Below the pieces are notes generated by a model, which worked only from the letters and a program-made list of their open reading frames with translations, was not told where the DNA came from and did no database searches. From Serripes groenlandicus (taxonomy: Eukaryota; Mollusca; Bivalvia; Cardiida; Cardiidae), in NCBI GenBank assembly GCA_031761405.1, contig JASEVX010000011.1, positions 65,823,217 to 65,887,216 on the forward strand: DNA of 64,000 nt, given 5' to 3'. Positions 24,760 through 37,959 of the stretch are shown in pieces; position 1 is the first letter of the stretch, and every line of letters begins with the position of its first letter. A program made the translations under genes and the position numbers.

Positions 24760-25835
24760 CTACAACAAATTCATAGGCAACAACGTTGTCTGGAAGTGCA
24801 CCGCTGAGGTAACATTCGTGACAGTTATTTCGATGTTGATTTTGCTCTTCTGGGTTCAACGTTTATCCTCTGCGACATTGCTTATTACTCGTGAATATGA
24901 TTGAAGCAGAGACACACATTTACACAAGCCAGTCCCTTTCAACACTTAAATTGTTTCTATTGAACTCCATGAAACTTAATCCTTTTAACACAAACATACC
25001 GAAATTATAACAATAACAATATATACATATTTAAGTCGAAAACCACGTCGTTTCCAATGCAAACTACAAATCTTCACTGATGACTTTTTTTATATTAACT
25101 GTTTTTTATATCAACAATTTTAATTCAGCATTATAAGTTAACCAATGAAAAATATGGCCAATCAAATTATTATACAATATTTATAGATTGATTAATTAAC
25201 TTGAGTCCCACCAATTACTTTATAAACAGCTCAAGGCTATGGCATTGATAAGTCTCATTGTTACATATAAAAACTTGACAAACATTAAATAACCTTTTGA
25301 TGTTTCTTGACACGCCATTTTGAAGGCATGATGTTAACTTCTAACTAATTTCAATACATCATCAACATTTGAATAATTATACATAATTAATAGCAATAAT
25401 CGTAGTGAATTGCAGGTACTAATTTGTCAAACGTTTACGGCATAACACTACCCCAGCTTGGTCTTCTAACAAAGTGTTATACCTTTTAACATGTGGCACT
25501 ATTTTTGAGATTTTATTTTGTGGGTATCTCATGACTTAATTTACACCAGTGTGATACCACGTATAAAAAGTGTATGCGTTTTCAAAAATCAACATTGCGT
25601 CTTCTCATAATGAGCCATTTCTCGTTTTGCCCCTCTATTTTTCAAATATGAACTTATTAGTTATCTATATTCTTCTGAGATTATTTCAAAGTTGTCTGCT
25701 GCCGATTTTTAATATGTGCCAGAGGGTTCATATTTATAAGTTCACTGTTCCTTTATGATGCAGCTTTTAAAATTTAATTAAGCAATTTCAATCTCATTTC
25801 TCTATGTGATAATGCTAAATCAACCTTTACGTGAT

Positions 25836-26347
25836 ACCAGATACGTAGATAAGAGGGACAGGCAACTCCAACTATACACCTGTTATCTGGTTAAAATATC
25901 ACACATAGGTAATAAAATTGTCCAAATTTTCACATTTTGTAGCAAATAAAACTTTTAAGCCGCATTTGGCACATAAACAAAACATACATATGCTGAAAGC
26001 TTAACATTTCAACTAAAGTTAAAGATACAATGAACAACTGGAATTTCTTTGTATTTTGAACAATGACTGGTTTAAAAGACACAGATATTGGGATTTCTGA
26101 ATTATTTAATTCTTTTCCAAAAATTAATAGATTGACATTTTCCATAAGGATAACATATTATCAAAACCTGTAGTGTATTAAAATAGTTGTATCTACTGCA
26201 ATAGAAGAATGTTTAAACTTCCAGAAAATATTTCTTTTTATTTTCATATCTTAAATAGTTTTTGAGTTTTACTTGCTACACATGTTGGCACGGGTGATAT
26301 TTTAGTATATAATTTAGTTACTTATCCCTCTTATCTACGTCCCTGGT
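25836..26347. mobile_element. 512-bp inverted-repeat element, copy 2
   Basis: Same architecture as 22951-23461. The left arm has one change (ACCAGATACG). The core is nearly identical to copy 1, so the copies were spread by module duplication rather than by transposition. Confidence 0.65.
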
Positions 26348-27099
26348 GAAACTGAGTTTTTCTTAAAACCTCAATTTATCTAGGGTTTGTGATGTGATAG
26401 TGCAAGATATACCAACTTGCAGCAGCATTTTGATTCTTGTCAGCAGACAGCTTTTGAAGACATTTCAGCAAACGTCGAAAAATTGCTCACAATTAGCAAT
26501 TACTCCTTTTACCACCAGGTTTTCACCTCTTTTTAATAATTAAACTTTCACTTATAGAAATGTTCCATATTTTTGCATACATGTTTCCTGAGTTATCTGA
26601 TGCGGATTTGTTGTATTTTGTTAAGGGTTAAAATCTCAGAAGCAGATGTGGCTGGAAAAAGAGAAACTAATAAAACCAATTTATTGCTTCTTTTCACACA
26701 CTATTTCCAATTATGAATCCACATTATAACTATGAATGTTCTTAAAATATTTCCCCTCAGATGTCTTCACAGCAGACACTTTCAACCTTTTCCCATATAC
26801 AACAAATCTACAGCAGATGAATTTAACCCTTTCCACCAAACAGCATAAGACAGTTTTTAAAATATTTACACTAGAGTATGGAAAGTCTATCTAAACGAAT
26901 GTATAATTAATGAATAGATTTGACAGCTCTATGGCAAAAGCAGAAAATGCTCATTAAGATGTTCCCTTTTGCCCCAAAAAAGTATTGTTTAAAAAATGTC
27001 TCTGCAGATGCTTTTACATTTGATAAAAGGGCTAACTGAGTAAAGTGTAAATTTTCGCATGAGGCGCAATATTGAATATTCTATTCTTAGGGTCTGACC

Positions 27100-27513
27100 T
27101 CACTTTACGAGCATTAGAATGATACCATGTATGCATTTGTTATTAACAAGTCTCTTCTCTTGGCCCATTCTTTTCCAATCGTCGCAAATATTCTTTTTGG
27201 CAGGTTCCAACGTCTGATAAAGAATTCCAAAACATTTTTTCGCAAGTAATTTTGTAACTGTGGGATCATATTTGCAGTCAAATAAATAATAATCGATGAG
27301 TTCGCGCACATCTTTGCTTCCGTTATCAGTTAGTTCAATCAACAGGAGTGATGGATACTCAGGAGGACTTGGACACGTATTGTTAGAATAACATGACTCG
27401 GATCGGCTTTCAGTCCTTTCAATCAATAACTTGAAAAACTGATGCCGTGAACGGCACAAAAGCATTGCATTATTCACAGCACAAAGGAATGGCTTTGTTA
27501 ACACGACGATAAT
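27100..27513 (-). pseudogene. HPFF exon copy 3 (frameshifted)
   Basis: Shares the extra bases of copy 2 and ends at the same early stop. It has further substitutions (HQFF instead of HPFF, KKCFGILYQ). The upstream acceptor-like site is kept. Its partner in unit B is 34255-34668. Confidence 0.6.
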
Positions 27514-28588
27514 CTACAACAAATTCATAGGCAACAACGCTGTCTGGAAGTGCACCGCTGAGGGCACATTCGTGACCGTTGTTACGATGTTGATTTTGCG
27601 CTTCTGGGTTCAACGTTTATCCTCTGCGACATTGCTTATTACTCGTGAATGAGATTGAAGCAGAGACACACATTTACACACGCCAGTCCCTTTCAACACT
27701 TTAATTGTTTCTATTGAACTCCATGGAACTTAATCTTTATATCTCAAACATACCGAAATTATAACAATAACAATATATACATATTTAAGTCGAAAACCAC
27801 GTCGTTTCCAATGCAAACTACAAATCTTCACTGATGACTTTTTTTATATTAACTGTTTTTTATATCAACAATTTTATTTCAGCATTATAAGTTAACCAAT
27901 GAAAAATATGGCCAATTAAATTAGTATACAATATTTATAGATTGATTAATTAACTTGAATCCCATCAATTACTTTATAAACAGCTCAAGGCGACATATGG
28001 CATTGATAAGTCTCATTGTTACATATAGAAACTTGACAAACATTAAATATCCTTTTGATGTTTCTTGACACGCCATTTTGAAGGCATGATTCTAACTAAT
28101 TTCAATACATCATCAACATTTGAATAATTATACATAATTAATAGCAATAATCATAGTGAATTGCAGGTACTAATTTGTCAAATGTTTACGGCATAACACT
28201 ACCCCAGCTTGGTCTTCTAACAAAGTGTTATACCTTTTAACATGTGGCACTATTTTTGAGATTTTATTTTGTGGGTATCTCATGACTTAATTTACACCAG
28301 TGTGATACCACGTATAAAAAGTGTATGTGTTGTCAATAATCAACATTGTGTCCTCTCATAATGAGCCATTTCTCGTTTTGCCCCTCTATTTTTCAAATAT
28401 GAACTTATTAGTTATCTATATTCTTCTGAGATTATTTCTAAGTTGTCTGCTGCCGATTTTTAATATGTGCGAGAGGTTTTTATATTTATAAGTTCACTGT
28501 TCCTTTATGATGCAGCTTTTAAAATTTAATTAAGCAATTTCAATCTCACTTCTCTATGCGATAATGCTAAATCAACCTTTACGTGATA

Positions 28589-28775
28589 CCAGGTACGTAG
28601 ATAAGAGGGACAGGCAACTCCAACTATACACCTGTTATCTGGTTAAAATATCACACATAGAAATAAAATTGTCCAAATTTTCACATTTTGTAGCAAATAA
28701 AACTTTTAAGCCGCAGAAGCAGATGTGGCTGGAAAAAGAGAAACTAATAAAACTGTGAACGGCACAAAAGCATTG
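28589..28775. repeat. Collapsed inverted-repeat element and fusion point
   Basis: The left arm and first ~60 bases of the core are present (to AAACTTTTAAGCCGCA at about 28716). They jump directly to GAAGCAGATGTGGCTGG, which normally lies ~680 bases further on. About 40 bases later they jump again into TGTGAACGGCACAAAAGC, the middle of the HPFF exon. The same two joints occur in unit B at about 35871 and 35910, so they predate the 7.15-kb duplication. Confidence 0.75.
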
Positions 28776-30559
28776 CATTATTCACAGCACAAAGGAATGG
28801 CGTTGTTAACACGACGATAATCTACAACAAATTCATAGGCAACAACGTTGTCTGGAAGTGCACCGCTGTGGGCACATTCGTGACCGTTGTTACATTGTTG
28901 ATTTTGCGCTTCTGGGTTCAACGTTTTTCCTCTGCGACATTGCTTATTACTCGTGAATGTGATTGAAACAGAGACACACATATACACTCGCCAGTCCATT
29001 TTTACATTTCATTAGTTTCCAAGAAACTTAGTCGTTTTATCATTGTTCAAGGGATATCCCAAACATACTTAAATTATAACAATAACAAGATATACATATG
29101 TAAGTTGCAAACCACGACGTTTTCAATGCGACTCAAAATCTTCACTGATGACATTTTTATTTTTATTGTTTTTCATATCAACCATTTTAATTGAGCCTTA
29201 TACATGTAAGTTGATCAGTGAAAAGTATGGCCAATCAAATTATTGTACAATAGATATAGATTGATTTATTAACACGAGCCACACCAATTACTTTAAAAAC
29301 AGCTCAAACATCAAATATTCTTTTGATGTTTCTTGACAAGTCATTTTGAAGGCCTGATGTTAACTTGTAACTTATTTCAATTCATCATCAGCGTTTGAAT
29401 TTTACATAATTAATAGCTGAAGTCATAGTGAATTGCAATTACCAATTTATCCCATGTTACGACATAACACTACACCAACACTACCCCAGCAGAACGTTTC
29501 TCCCGCAACATCTTCGTTTCCGTTAAGTCATACATAGGCTCAAAAAATGAGTAATTAACTATTACTGGTAGACTCTCATTTAGTCCATTTACGGTTAAAT
29601 ACTTAAACAGTTGATCAGTAAATTCTGTTCGAGGACATGATCCATTTAACGGAATCTTTTAAGATTGCTCCTCAGTGTTGGAAACAAGATATCCAAAGAA
29701 AGAGTGGTTTGGGAGGCACAAAAGAAAGAATGGCGTTGTTTACACGACGATAATTTACAACAAAGTCATAGGGAACAACGTACTCTGTAAGTGCACCACA
29801 TTTATGACCGTTGTAATGCTGTTAATTTTGCGCTTCTGTGTTCAACGCTTTTCTCTGCGACGTTGCTAATTACTAGTGCATGGGTTTAAAACATAGATAC
29901 ACATATACACACGCCAGTCAACTTTTATATCCCAAACTTCCGGAATCATAACAATAACAATATAGACATATTTAAGTCGAAAATCACGATGTTTCCAATG
30001 CGAATTCAAAATCTGCACTGATTACTTTTTTTTTTATATCATCCATTTAAATTAAGCCTTATAAGTTGACCAATTAAAAGTATGACCAATCAAATTATTA
30101 TTCAATATTTATAGATTGATTAATTAACTTGAGCCGCGCTAATTTACGTATAAACAGCTCAAGGCGGCATATGGCATTGATAAGTCCCTTTGTCAAATTT
30201 TCTTAATTTAAATATCTGAATAGTGATATATGTCAGCTTGACTAAATAATGAGCGATAAGTACGGAAATGGCTTTTCTCACCTACCTTTGTTTCCTATTT
30301 TGTGCTGACATTCGTAACCGTTTAATAATGCATCAAATATTTCATTGTATTTTCCAAATTATCCCGCTTTAACAATAAGGTTATATTTTGATATATTTGT
30401 ACATTATATATTTCAGTGTGAAATAATTGACAAAGTTAAATTAAAAAAAATATGCATTAAAACATTTGAGCTAAAACAGTATGACAAAAACATAATTAAG
30501 GTACCTTCAATTTTTAGCGCATAACACCACTATATGTTGCGCTGCGATTTCTGTGTTTT

Positions 30560-30804
30560 AGAATTTTAAGTTACTACACGTAAAGTTCAACAAAGTTACA
30601 TTATCACTTAAAACAGATATAAGGTGAAGTCCGCCATCTATTTTTTGCAAACAATTCACGTTTAACTTGTCCACATTGTGTAAAAGGTTTATAGGTGCAG
30701 ATGAACTTGAAGTTCATGTCTTTGCTCATGAACTTTTTCAAATATGCATTAACTTGCCGAATGATACAGTCTAGTCTTTCATGATCTACTGGTCTAGGTA
30801 AAAT
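30560..30804 (-). pseudogene. SGNH esterase-like fragment, unit A copy (frameshifted)
   Basis: Counterpart of 37713-37959. One additional T in a T-run near 30641-30646 shifts the frame relative to unit B, so the reading is broken between the FAKIDGGLHL block and the upstream part. Otherwise the two are nearly identical. Confidence 0.45.
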
Positions 30805-31239
30805 GACAGACCATCATCAAACGTATGGTTTTTTCTGTTTCCAAACGAATAGGCGAGACACGATTTCCTTGTCATGAGTGCCTCACAAACATGTAAACCT
30901 CCATCCTATTCTTGTCCAATATGTCTCTGTTTTGGGCAGAGAACTTCAATGGTTTCCTGATACCTAAAAAAACAGTTCATCGAGTTCGGCCAATGTTATA
31001 CCATTCATGACAGTGTCAGAAGGTACAAATATACGACCATTTCTGTTTATATACTTAGATGTATAACACCTCACATACGCTCGATTATTTTAACCGCCAT
31101 GTTCGACAATAGGCCCAATGACTTTTTTCTTTGTAGTTTGTGATAGTGATATCGACACGAATATAACAATACATAGGATTCCTACGATCAACAAATACTG
31201 CAATGGAACCCGCTGAATATTCACCATCGTATTCATCAT
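30805..31239 (-). pseudogene. METTL24-like N-terminal part, unit A (pseudogene 1')
   Basis: The minus strand starts MMNTMVNIQRVPLQYLLIV and continues through a hydrophobic signal anchor into QTTKKKVIGPIVEHGG. An in-frame stop follows, then NNRAYVRCYTSKYINRNGR, IFVPSDTVMNGITLAELDEL, and after a shift RYQETIEVLCPKQ. It ends at TFDDGL, where METTL homology stops and the SGNH-like fragment begins. Identification rests on the better-preserved copy at 38571-39332. Just upstream, about 50 bases including the start region are duplicated in tandem (31186-31300). Confidence 0.6.
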
Positions 31240-31417
31240 CCTCCGATCAAGAAATACAGCAATAGAACCCGCTGAATATTCACCATCGTATTCATCATCA
31301 GTTAGTTGCCTATAAGCTTATCATCCACACCGATCAATACCTGTATTATAATTGTGTAATTTTATGTTCACAGGTAAATTTTAATGAAACACACCGTCCA
31401 ACAATAACCGTTCAATA

Positions 31418-31728
31418 TCAAATATATCCTGTCACATACCTGCTTACTTTCATCAAATGTTCATTGTCACATTGGCTCGCTGTAAACTTTGATATTCGTC
31501 TAAATGTTAAAATGGCGGCCCACCTTGCGCCTTCTGTGTCGATCTTTACTAAAGTCAGTTGCCGGTTTTCGTAGTGTAGCATTTTTCTAATGGAGTCCAA
31601 TGTTTTGATGTTCCAGGTATGTTTTATGATTTCGTCTTAACTTCCAATACCGAGCTTGTGAAATTAGACGAGCTCAGAATGCTGATGATCAACCTGCGTG
31701 TCATCCGGGTCAAGGGAATGAACTTTAC
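31418..31728 (-). pseudogene. METTL24-like C-terminal part, truncated by the duplication junction
   Basis: Same as 38571-38881 with scattered changes. It keeps LDSIRKMLHYENRQLTLVKI and DTEGARWAAI, the core of the Methyltransf_22 domain. It breaks off at 31728, where an HPFF exon begins. It cannot encode a full domain. Confidence 0.75.
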
Positions 31729-31734
31729 AGAACG

Positions 31735-31914
31735 TTCAATCAGCAGGAGTGATGGATACTCAGTAGGACTTGGACACGTATTGTTAGAATAACATGACTC
31801 GGATCGGCTTTCAGTCCTTTCAATCAATAACTTGAAAAACGGATGCCGTAAACGGCAAAAAAGCATTGCATTATTCACAGCACAAAGGAATGGCGTTGTT
31901 AACACGACGATAAT
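31735..31914 (-). pseudogene. HPFF exon copy 2', truncated
   Basis: Unit B counterpart of copy 2, holding only its first ~60 codons (LTTPFLCAVNNAMLF to EYPSLLLIER). The rest is replaced by the METTL24-like exon of unit A. The fusion leaves a chimeric minus-strand ORF of no expected function. Confidence 0.75.
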
Positions 31915-32991
31915 CTACAACAAATTCATAGGCAACAACGTTGTCTGGAAGTGCACCGCTGAGGTAACATTCGTGACAGTTATTTCGATGTTGATTTTGC
32001 TCTTCTGGGTTCAACGTTTATCCTCTGCGACATTGCTTATTACTCGTGAATATGATTGAAGTAGAGACACACATTTACACAAGCCAGTCCCTTTCAACAC
32101 TTAAATTGTTTCTATTGAACTCCATGAAACTTAATCCTTTTAACACAAACATACCGAAATTATAACAATAACAATATATACATATTTAAGTCGAAAACCA
32201 CGTCGTTTCCAATGCAAACTACAAATCTTCACTGATGACTTTTTTTATATTAACTGTTTTTTATATCAACAATTTTAATTCAGCATTATAAGTTAACCAA
32301 TGAAAAATATGGCCAATCAAATTATTATACAATATTTATAGATTGATTAATTAACTTGAGTCCCACCAATTACTTTATAAACAGCTCAAGGCTATGGCAT
32401 TGATAAGTCTCATTGTTACATATAAAAACTTGACAAACATTAAATAACCTTTTGATGTTTCTTGACACGCCTTTTTGAAGGCATGATGTTAACTTCTAAC
32501 TAATTTCAATAAATCATCAACATTTGAATAATTATACATAATTAATAGCAATAATCATAGTGAATTGCAGGTACTAATTTGTCAAATGTTTACGGCATAA
32601 CACTACCCCAGCTTGGTCTTCTAACAAAGTGTTATACCTTTTAACATGTGGCACTATTTTTGAGATTTTATTTTGTGGGTATCTCATGACTTAATTTACA
32701 CCAGTGTGATACCACGTATAAAAAGTGTATGCGTTGTCAATAATCAACATTGTGTCCTCTCATAATGAGCCATTTCTCCTTTTGCCACTCTATTGTTCAA
32801 ATATGAACTTATTAGTTATCTATATTCTTCTGAGATTATTTCAAAGTTGTCTGCTGCCGATTTTTAATATGTGCGAGAGGTTTTTATATTTATAAGTTCA
32901 CTGTTCATTTATGATGCAGCTTTTAAAATTAAATTAAGCGATTTCAATCTCACTTCTCTATGCGATAATGCTAAATCAACCTTTACGTGAT

Positions 32992-33502
32992 ACCAGGTAC
33001 GTAGATAAGAGGGACAGGCAACTCCAACTATACACCTGTTATCTGGTTAAAATATCACACATAGGTAATAAAATTGTTCAAATGTTCACATTTTGAAGCA
33101 AATAAAACTTTTAAGCCGCATTTGGCACTTAAACAAAACATACATATTCTGAAAGATTAACATTTCAACTAAAGTTAAAGATACAATGAACAACTGGAAT
33201 TTCTTTGTATTTTTAACAATGACTGGTTTAAAAGCAAAGATATTGGGATTTCTGAATTATTTAATTCTTTTCCAAAAATTTATAGACTGACATTTTCCAT
33301 AAGGATAAAATATTATCAAAACCTGTAGTGTATTAAAATAGTTGTATTTACTGCAATAGAAGAATGTTTAAACTTCCAGAAAATATTTCTTTTTATTTTC
33401 ATATCTTAAATAGTTTTTGAGTTTTACTTGCTACACATGTTGGCACGGGTGATATTTTAGTATATAATTTAGTTACTTATCCCTCTTATCTACGTCCCTG
33501 GT
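32992..33502. mobile_element. 511-bp inverted-repeat element, copy 3
   Basis: Unit B counterpart of copy 2, with intact arms and a few more substitutions in the core. Confidence 0.65.
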
Positions 33503-34254
33503 GAAACTGAGTTTTTCTTAAAACCTCAATTTATCTAGGGTTTGTGATGTGATAGTGCAAGATATACCAACTTGCAGCAGCATTTTGATTCTTGTCAGCA
33601 GACAGCTTTTGAAGACATTTCAGCAAACGTCGAAAAATTGCTCACAATTAGCAATTACTCCTTTTACCACCAGGTTTTCACCTCTTTTTAATAATTAAAC
33701 TTTCACTTATAGAAATGTTCCATATGTTTGCATACATGTTTCCTGAGTTATCTGATGCGGATTTGTTGTATTTTGTTAAGGGTTAAAAGCTCAGAAGCAG
33801 ATGTGGCTGGAAAAAGAGAAACTAATAAAACCAATTTATTGCTTCTTTTCACACACTATTTCCAATTATGAATCCACATTATAACTATGAATGTTCTTAA
33901 AATATTTCCCCTCAGATGTCTTCACAGCAGACACTTTCAACCTTTTCCCATATACAACAAATCTACAGCAGATGAATTTAACCCTTTCCACCAAACAGCA
34001 TAAGACAGTTTTTAAAATATTTACACTAGAGTATGGAAAGTCTATCTAAACGAATGTATAATTAATGAATAGATTTGACAGCTCTATGGCAAAAGCAGAA
34101 AGCGCTCATTAAGATGTTCCCTTTTGCCCCAAAAAAGTATTGTTTAAAAAATGTCTCTGCAGATGCTTTTACATTTGATAAAAGGGCTAACTGAGTAAAG
34201 TGTAAATTTTCGCATGAGGCGCAATATTGAATATTCTATTCTTAGGGTCTGACC

Positions 34255-34668
34255 TCACTTTACGAGCATTAGAATGATACCATGTATGCATTTGTTATTA
34301 ACAAGTCTCTTCTCTTGGCCCATTCTTTTCCAATCGTCGCAAATATTCTTTTTGGCAGGTTCCAACGTCTGGTAAAGAATTCCAAAACATTTTTTCGCAA
34401 GTAATTTTGTAACTGTGGGATCATATTTGCAGTCAAATAAATAATAATCGATGAGTTCGCGCACATCTTTGCTTCCGTTATCAGTTAGTTCAATCAACAG
34501 GAGTGATGGATACTCAGGAGGACTTGGACACGTATTGTTAGAATAACATGACTCGGATCGGCTTTTAGTCCTTTCAATCAATAACTTGAAAAACGGATGC
34601 CGTGAACGGCACAAAAGCATTGCATTATTCAAAGCACAAAGGAATGGCTTTGTTAACACGACGATAAT
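34255..34668 (-). pseudogene. HPFF exon copy 3' (frameshifted)
   Basis: Counterpart of 27100-27513 with HPFF restored (or never lost) and the same two indels and early stop. The acceptor-like site is kept. Confidence 0.6.
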
Positions 34669-35743
34669 CTACAACAAATTCATAGGCAACAACGCTGTCT
34701 GGAAGTGCACCGCTGAGGGCACATTCGTGACCGTTGTTACGATGTTGATTTTGCGCTTCTGGGTTCAACGTTTATCCTCTGCGACATTGCTTATTACTCG
34801 TGAATGAGATTGAAGCAGAGACACACATTTACACACGCCAGTCCCTTTCAACACTTTAATTGTTTCTATTGAACTCCATGGAACTTAATCTTTATATCTC
34901 AAACATACCGAAATTATAACAATAACAATATATACATATTTAAGTCGAAAACCACGTCGTTTCCAATGCAAACTACAAATCTTCACTGATGATTTTTTTT
35001 ATATTAACTGTTTTTTATATCAACAATTTTAATTCAGCATTATAAGTTAACCAATGAAAAATATGGCCAATCAAATTATTATACAATATTTATAGATTGA
35101 TTAATTAACTTGAATCCCATCAATTACTTTATAAACAGCTCAAGGCGACATATGGCATTGATAAGTCTCATTGTTACATATAGAAACTTGACAAACATTA
35201 AATATCCTTTTGATGTTTCTTGACACGCCATTTTGAAGGCATGATTCTAACTAATTTCAATACATCATCAACATTTGAATAATTATACATAATTAATAGC
35301 AATAATCATAGTGAATTACATGTACTAATTTGTCAAATGTTTACGGCATAACACTACCCCAGCTTGGTCTTCTAACAAAGTGTTATACCTTTTAACATGT
35401 GGCACTATTTTTGAGATTTTATTTTGTGGGTATCTCATGACTTAATTTACACCAGTGTGATACCACGTATAAAAAGTGTATGTGTTGTCAATAATCAACA
35501 TTGTGTCCTCCCATAATGAGCCATTTCTCCTTTTGCCACTCTATTTTTCAAATATGAACTTATTAGTTATCTATATTCTTCTGAGATTATTTCTAAGTTG
35601 TCTGCTGCCGATTTTCAATATGTGCGAGAGGTTTTTATATTTATAAGTTCACTGTTCCTTTATGATGCAGCTTTTAAAATTTAATTAAGCAATTTCAATC
35701 TCACTTCTCTATGCGATAATGCTAAATCAACCTTTACGTGATA

Positions 35744-35925
35744 CCAGGTACGTAGATAAGAGGGACAGGCAACTCCAACTATACACCTGTTATCTGGTTA
35801 AAATATCACACATAGAAATAAAATTGTCCAAATTTTCACATTTTGTAGAAAATAAAACTTTTAAGCCGCAGAAGCAGATGTGGCTGGAAAAAGAGAAACT
35901 AATAAAACTGTGAACGGCACAAAAG
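35744..35925. repeat. Collapsed inverted-repeat element, unit B copy
   Basis: Same two deletion joints as at 28589-28775, including the passage from AAGCCGCA into GAAGCAGATGTGG and then into the HPFF exon. Confidence 0.7.
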
Positions 35926-37712
35926 CATTGCATTATTCACAGCACAAAGGAATGGCGTTGTTAACACGACGATAATCTACAACAAATTCATAGGCAACAA
36001 CGTTGTCTGGAAGTGCACCGCTGTGGGCACATTCGTGACCGTTGTTACATTGTTGATTTTGCGCTTCTGGGTTCAACGTTTTTCCTCTGCGACATTACTT
36101 ATTACTCGTGAATGTGATTGAAACAGAGACACACATATACACTCGCCAGTCCATTTTTACATTTCATTAGTTTCCAAGAAACTTAGTCGTTTTATCATTG
36201 TTCCAGGGATATCCCAAACATACTTAAATTATAACAATAACAAGATATACATATGTAAGTTGCAAACCACGACGTTTTCAATGCGACTCAAAATCTTCAC
36301 TGATGACATTTTTATTTTTATTGTTTTTCACATCAACCATTTTAATTGAGCCTTATACATGTAAGTTGATCAGTGAAAAGTATGGCCAATCAAATTATTG
36401 TACAATAGATATAGATTGATTTATTAACACGAGCCACAACAATTACTTTAAAAACAGCTCAAACATCAAATATTCTTTTGATGTTTCTTGACAAGCCATT
36501 TTGAAGGCCTGATGTTAACTTGTAACTTATTTCAATTCATCATCAGCGTTTGAATTTTACATAATTAATAGCTGAAGTCATAGTGAATTGCAATTACCAA
36601 TTTATCCCATTTTACGACATAACACTACACCAACACTACCCCAGCAGAACGTTTCTCCCGCAACATCTTCGTTTCCGTTAAGTCATACATAGGCTCAAAA
36701 AATGAGTAATTAACTATTACTGGTAGACTCTCATTTAGTCCATTTACGGTTAAATACTTAAACAGTTGATCAGTAAATTCTGTTCGAGGACATGATCCAT
36801 TTAACGGAATCTTTTAAGATTGCTCCTCAGTGTTGGAAACAAGATATCCAAAGAAAGAGTGGTTTGGGAGGCACAAAAGAAAGAATGGCGTTGTTTACAC
36901 GACGATAATTTACAACAAAGTCATAGGGAACAACGTACTCTGTAAGTGCACCACATTTATGACCGTTGTAATGCTGTTAATTTTGCGCTTCTGTGTTCAA
37001 CGCTTTTCTCTGCGACGTTGCTAATTACTAGTGCATGGGTTTAAAACATAGATACACATATACACACGCCAGTCAACTTTTATATCCCAAACTTCCGGAA
37101 TCATAACAATAACAATATAGACATATTTAAGTCGAAAATCACGATGTTTCCAATGCGAATTCAAAATCTGCACTGATTACTTTTTTTTTTATATCATCCA
37201 TTTAAATTAAGCCTTATAAGTTGACCAATTAAAAGTATGACCAATCAAATTATTATTCAATATTTATAGATTGATTAATTAACTTGAGCCGCGCTAATTT
37301 ACGTATAAACAGCTCAAGGCGGCATATGGCATTGATAAGTCCCTTTGTCAAATTTTCTTAATTTAAATATCTGAATGGTGATATATGTCAGCTTGACTAA
37401 ATAATGAGCGATAAGTACGGAAATGGCTTTTCTCACTTACCTTTGTTTCCTATTTTGTGCTGACATTCGTAACCGTTTAATAATGCATCAAATATTTCAT
37501 TGTATTTTCCAAATTATCCCGCTTTAACAATAAGGTTATATTTTGATATATTTGTACATTATATATTTCAGTGTGAAATAATTGACAAAGTTAAATTAAA
37601 AAAAATATGCATTAAAACATTTGAGCTAAAACAGTATGACAAAAACATAATTAAGGTACTTTCAATTTTTAGCGCATAACACCACTATATGTTGCGCTGC
37701 GATTTCTGTGTT

Positions 37713-37959
37713 TTAGAATTTTAAGTTACTACACGTAAAGTTCAACAAAGTTACATTATCACTTAAAACAGATATAAGGTGAAGTCCGCCATCTATTTTT
37801 GCAAACAATTCACGTTTAACTTGTCCACAATGTGTAAAAGGTTTATAGGTGCAGATGAACTTGAAGTTCATGTCTTTGCTCATGAACTTTTTCAAATATG
37901 CATTAACTTGCCGAATGATACAGTCTAGTCTTTCATGATCTACTGGTCTAGGTAAAATG
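37713..37959 (-). pseudogene. SGNH-hydrolase-like C-terminal fragment
   Basis: The minus strand reads ILPRPVDHERLDCIIRQVNA, then YLKKFMSKDMNFKFICTYKP, then FTHCGQVKRELFAKIDGGLHL (in two overlapping pieces). LPRP followed by a vN-helix, a strand and a closing DG-x-HL box is the C-terminal layout of SGNH/GDSL-type esterases, with the catalytic Asp and His in the DGxHL block (37776-37793). There is an inserted residue here (DGGLHL). Such esterase domains occur in animal genomes, also as ORF1 parts of CR1-like retrotransposons, so it may come from a mobile element. The N-terminal Ser block is absent. It is fused on its 5' side to a METTL24-like fragment. Confidence 0.5.

Larger units (their letters stand above)
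24580..31734. repeat. Segmental duplication, unit A (~7.15 kb)
   Basis: Every landmark in this segment recurs 7153-7155 bases downstream (for example 25836 and 32992, 27100 and 34255, 28564 and 35719, 29675 and 36830, 31418 and 38571). Unit A contains HPFF exon copy 2 (part) and copy 3, one full and one collapsed inverted-repeat element, a METTL/SGNH chimera and a truncated METTL24-like exon at its right end. Scattered base changes show it is recent but not identical to unit B. Confidence 0.9.

Noticed and set aside
24677..24904. Plus-strand ORFs with a hydrophobic stretch (also at 21897, 31832 and 34586)
   Set aside because: They recur only because the module is duplicated and run antisense to the HPFF exon and its upstream part; the hydrophobic run has no start context or family support.
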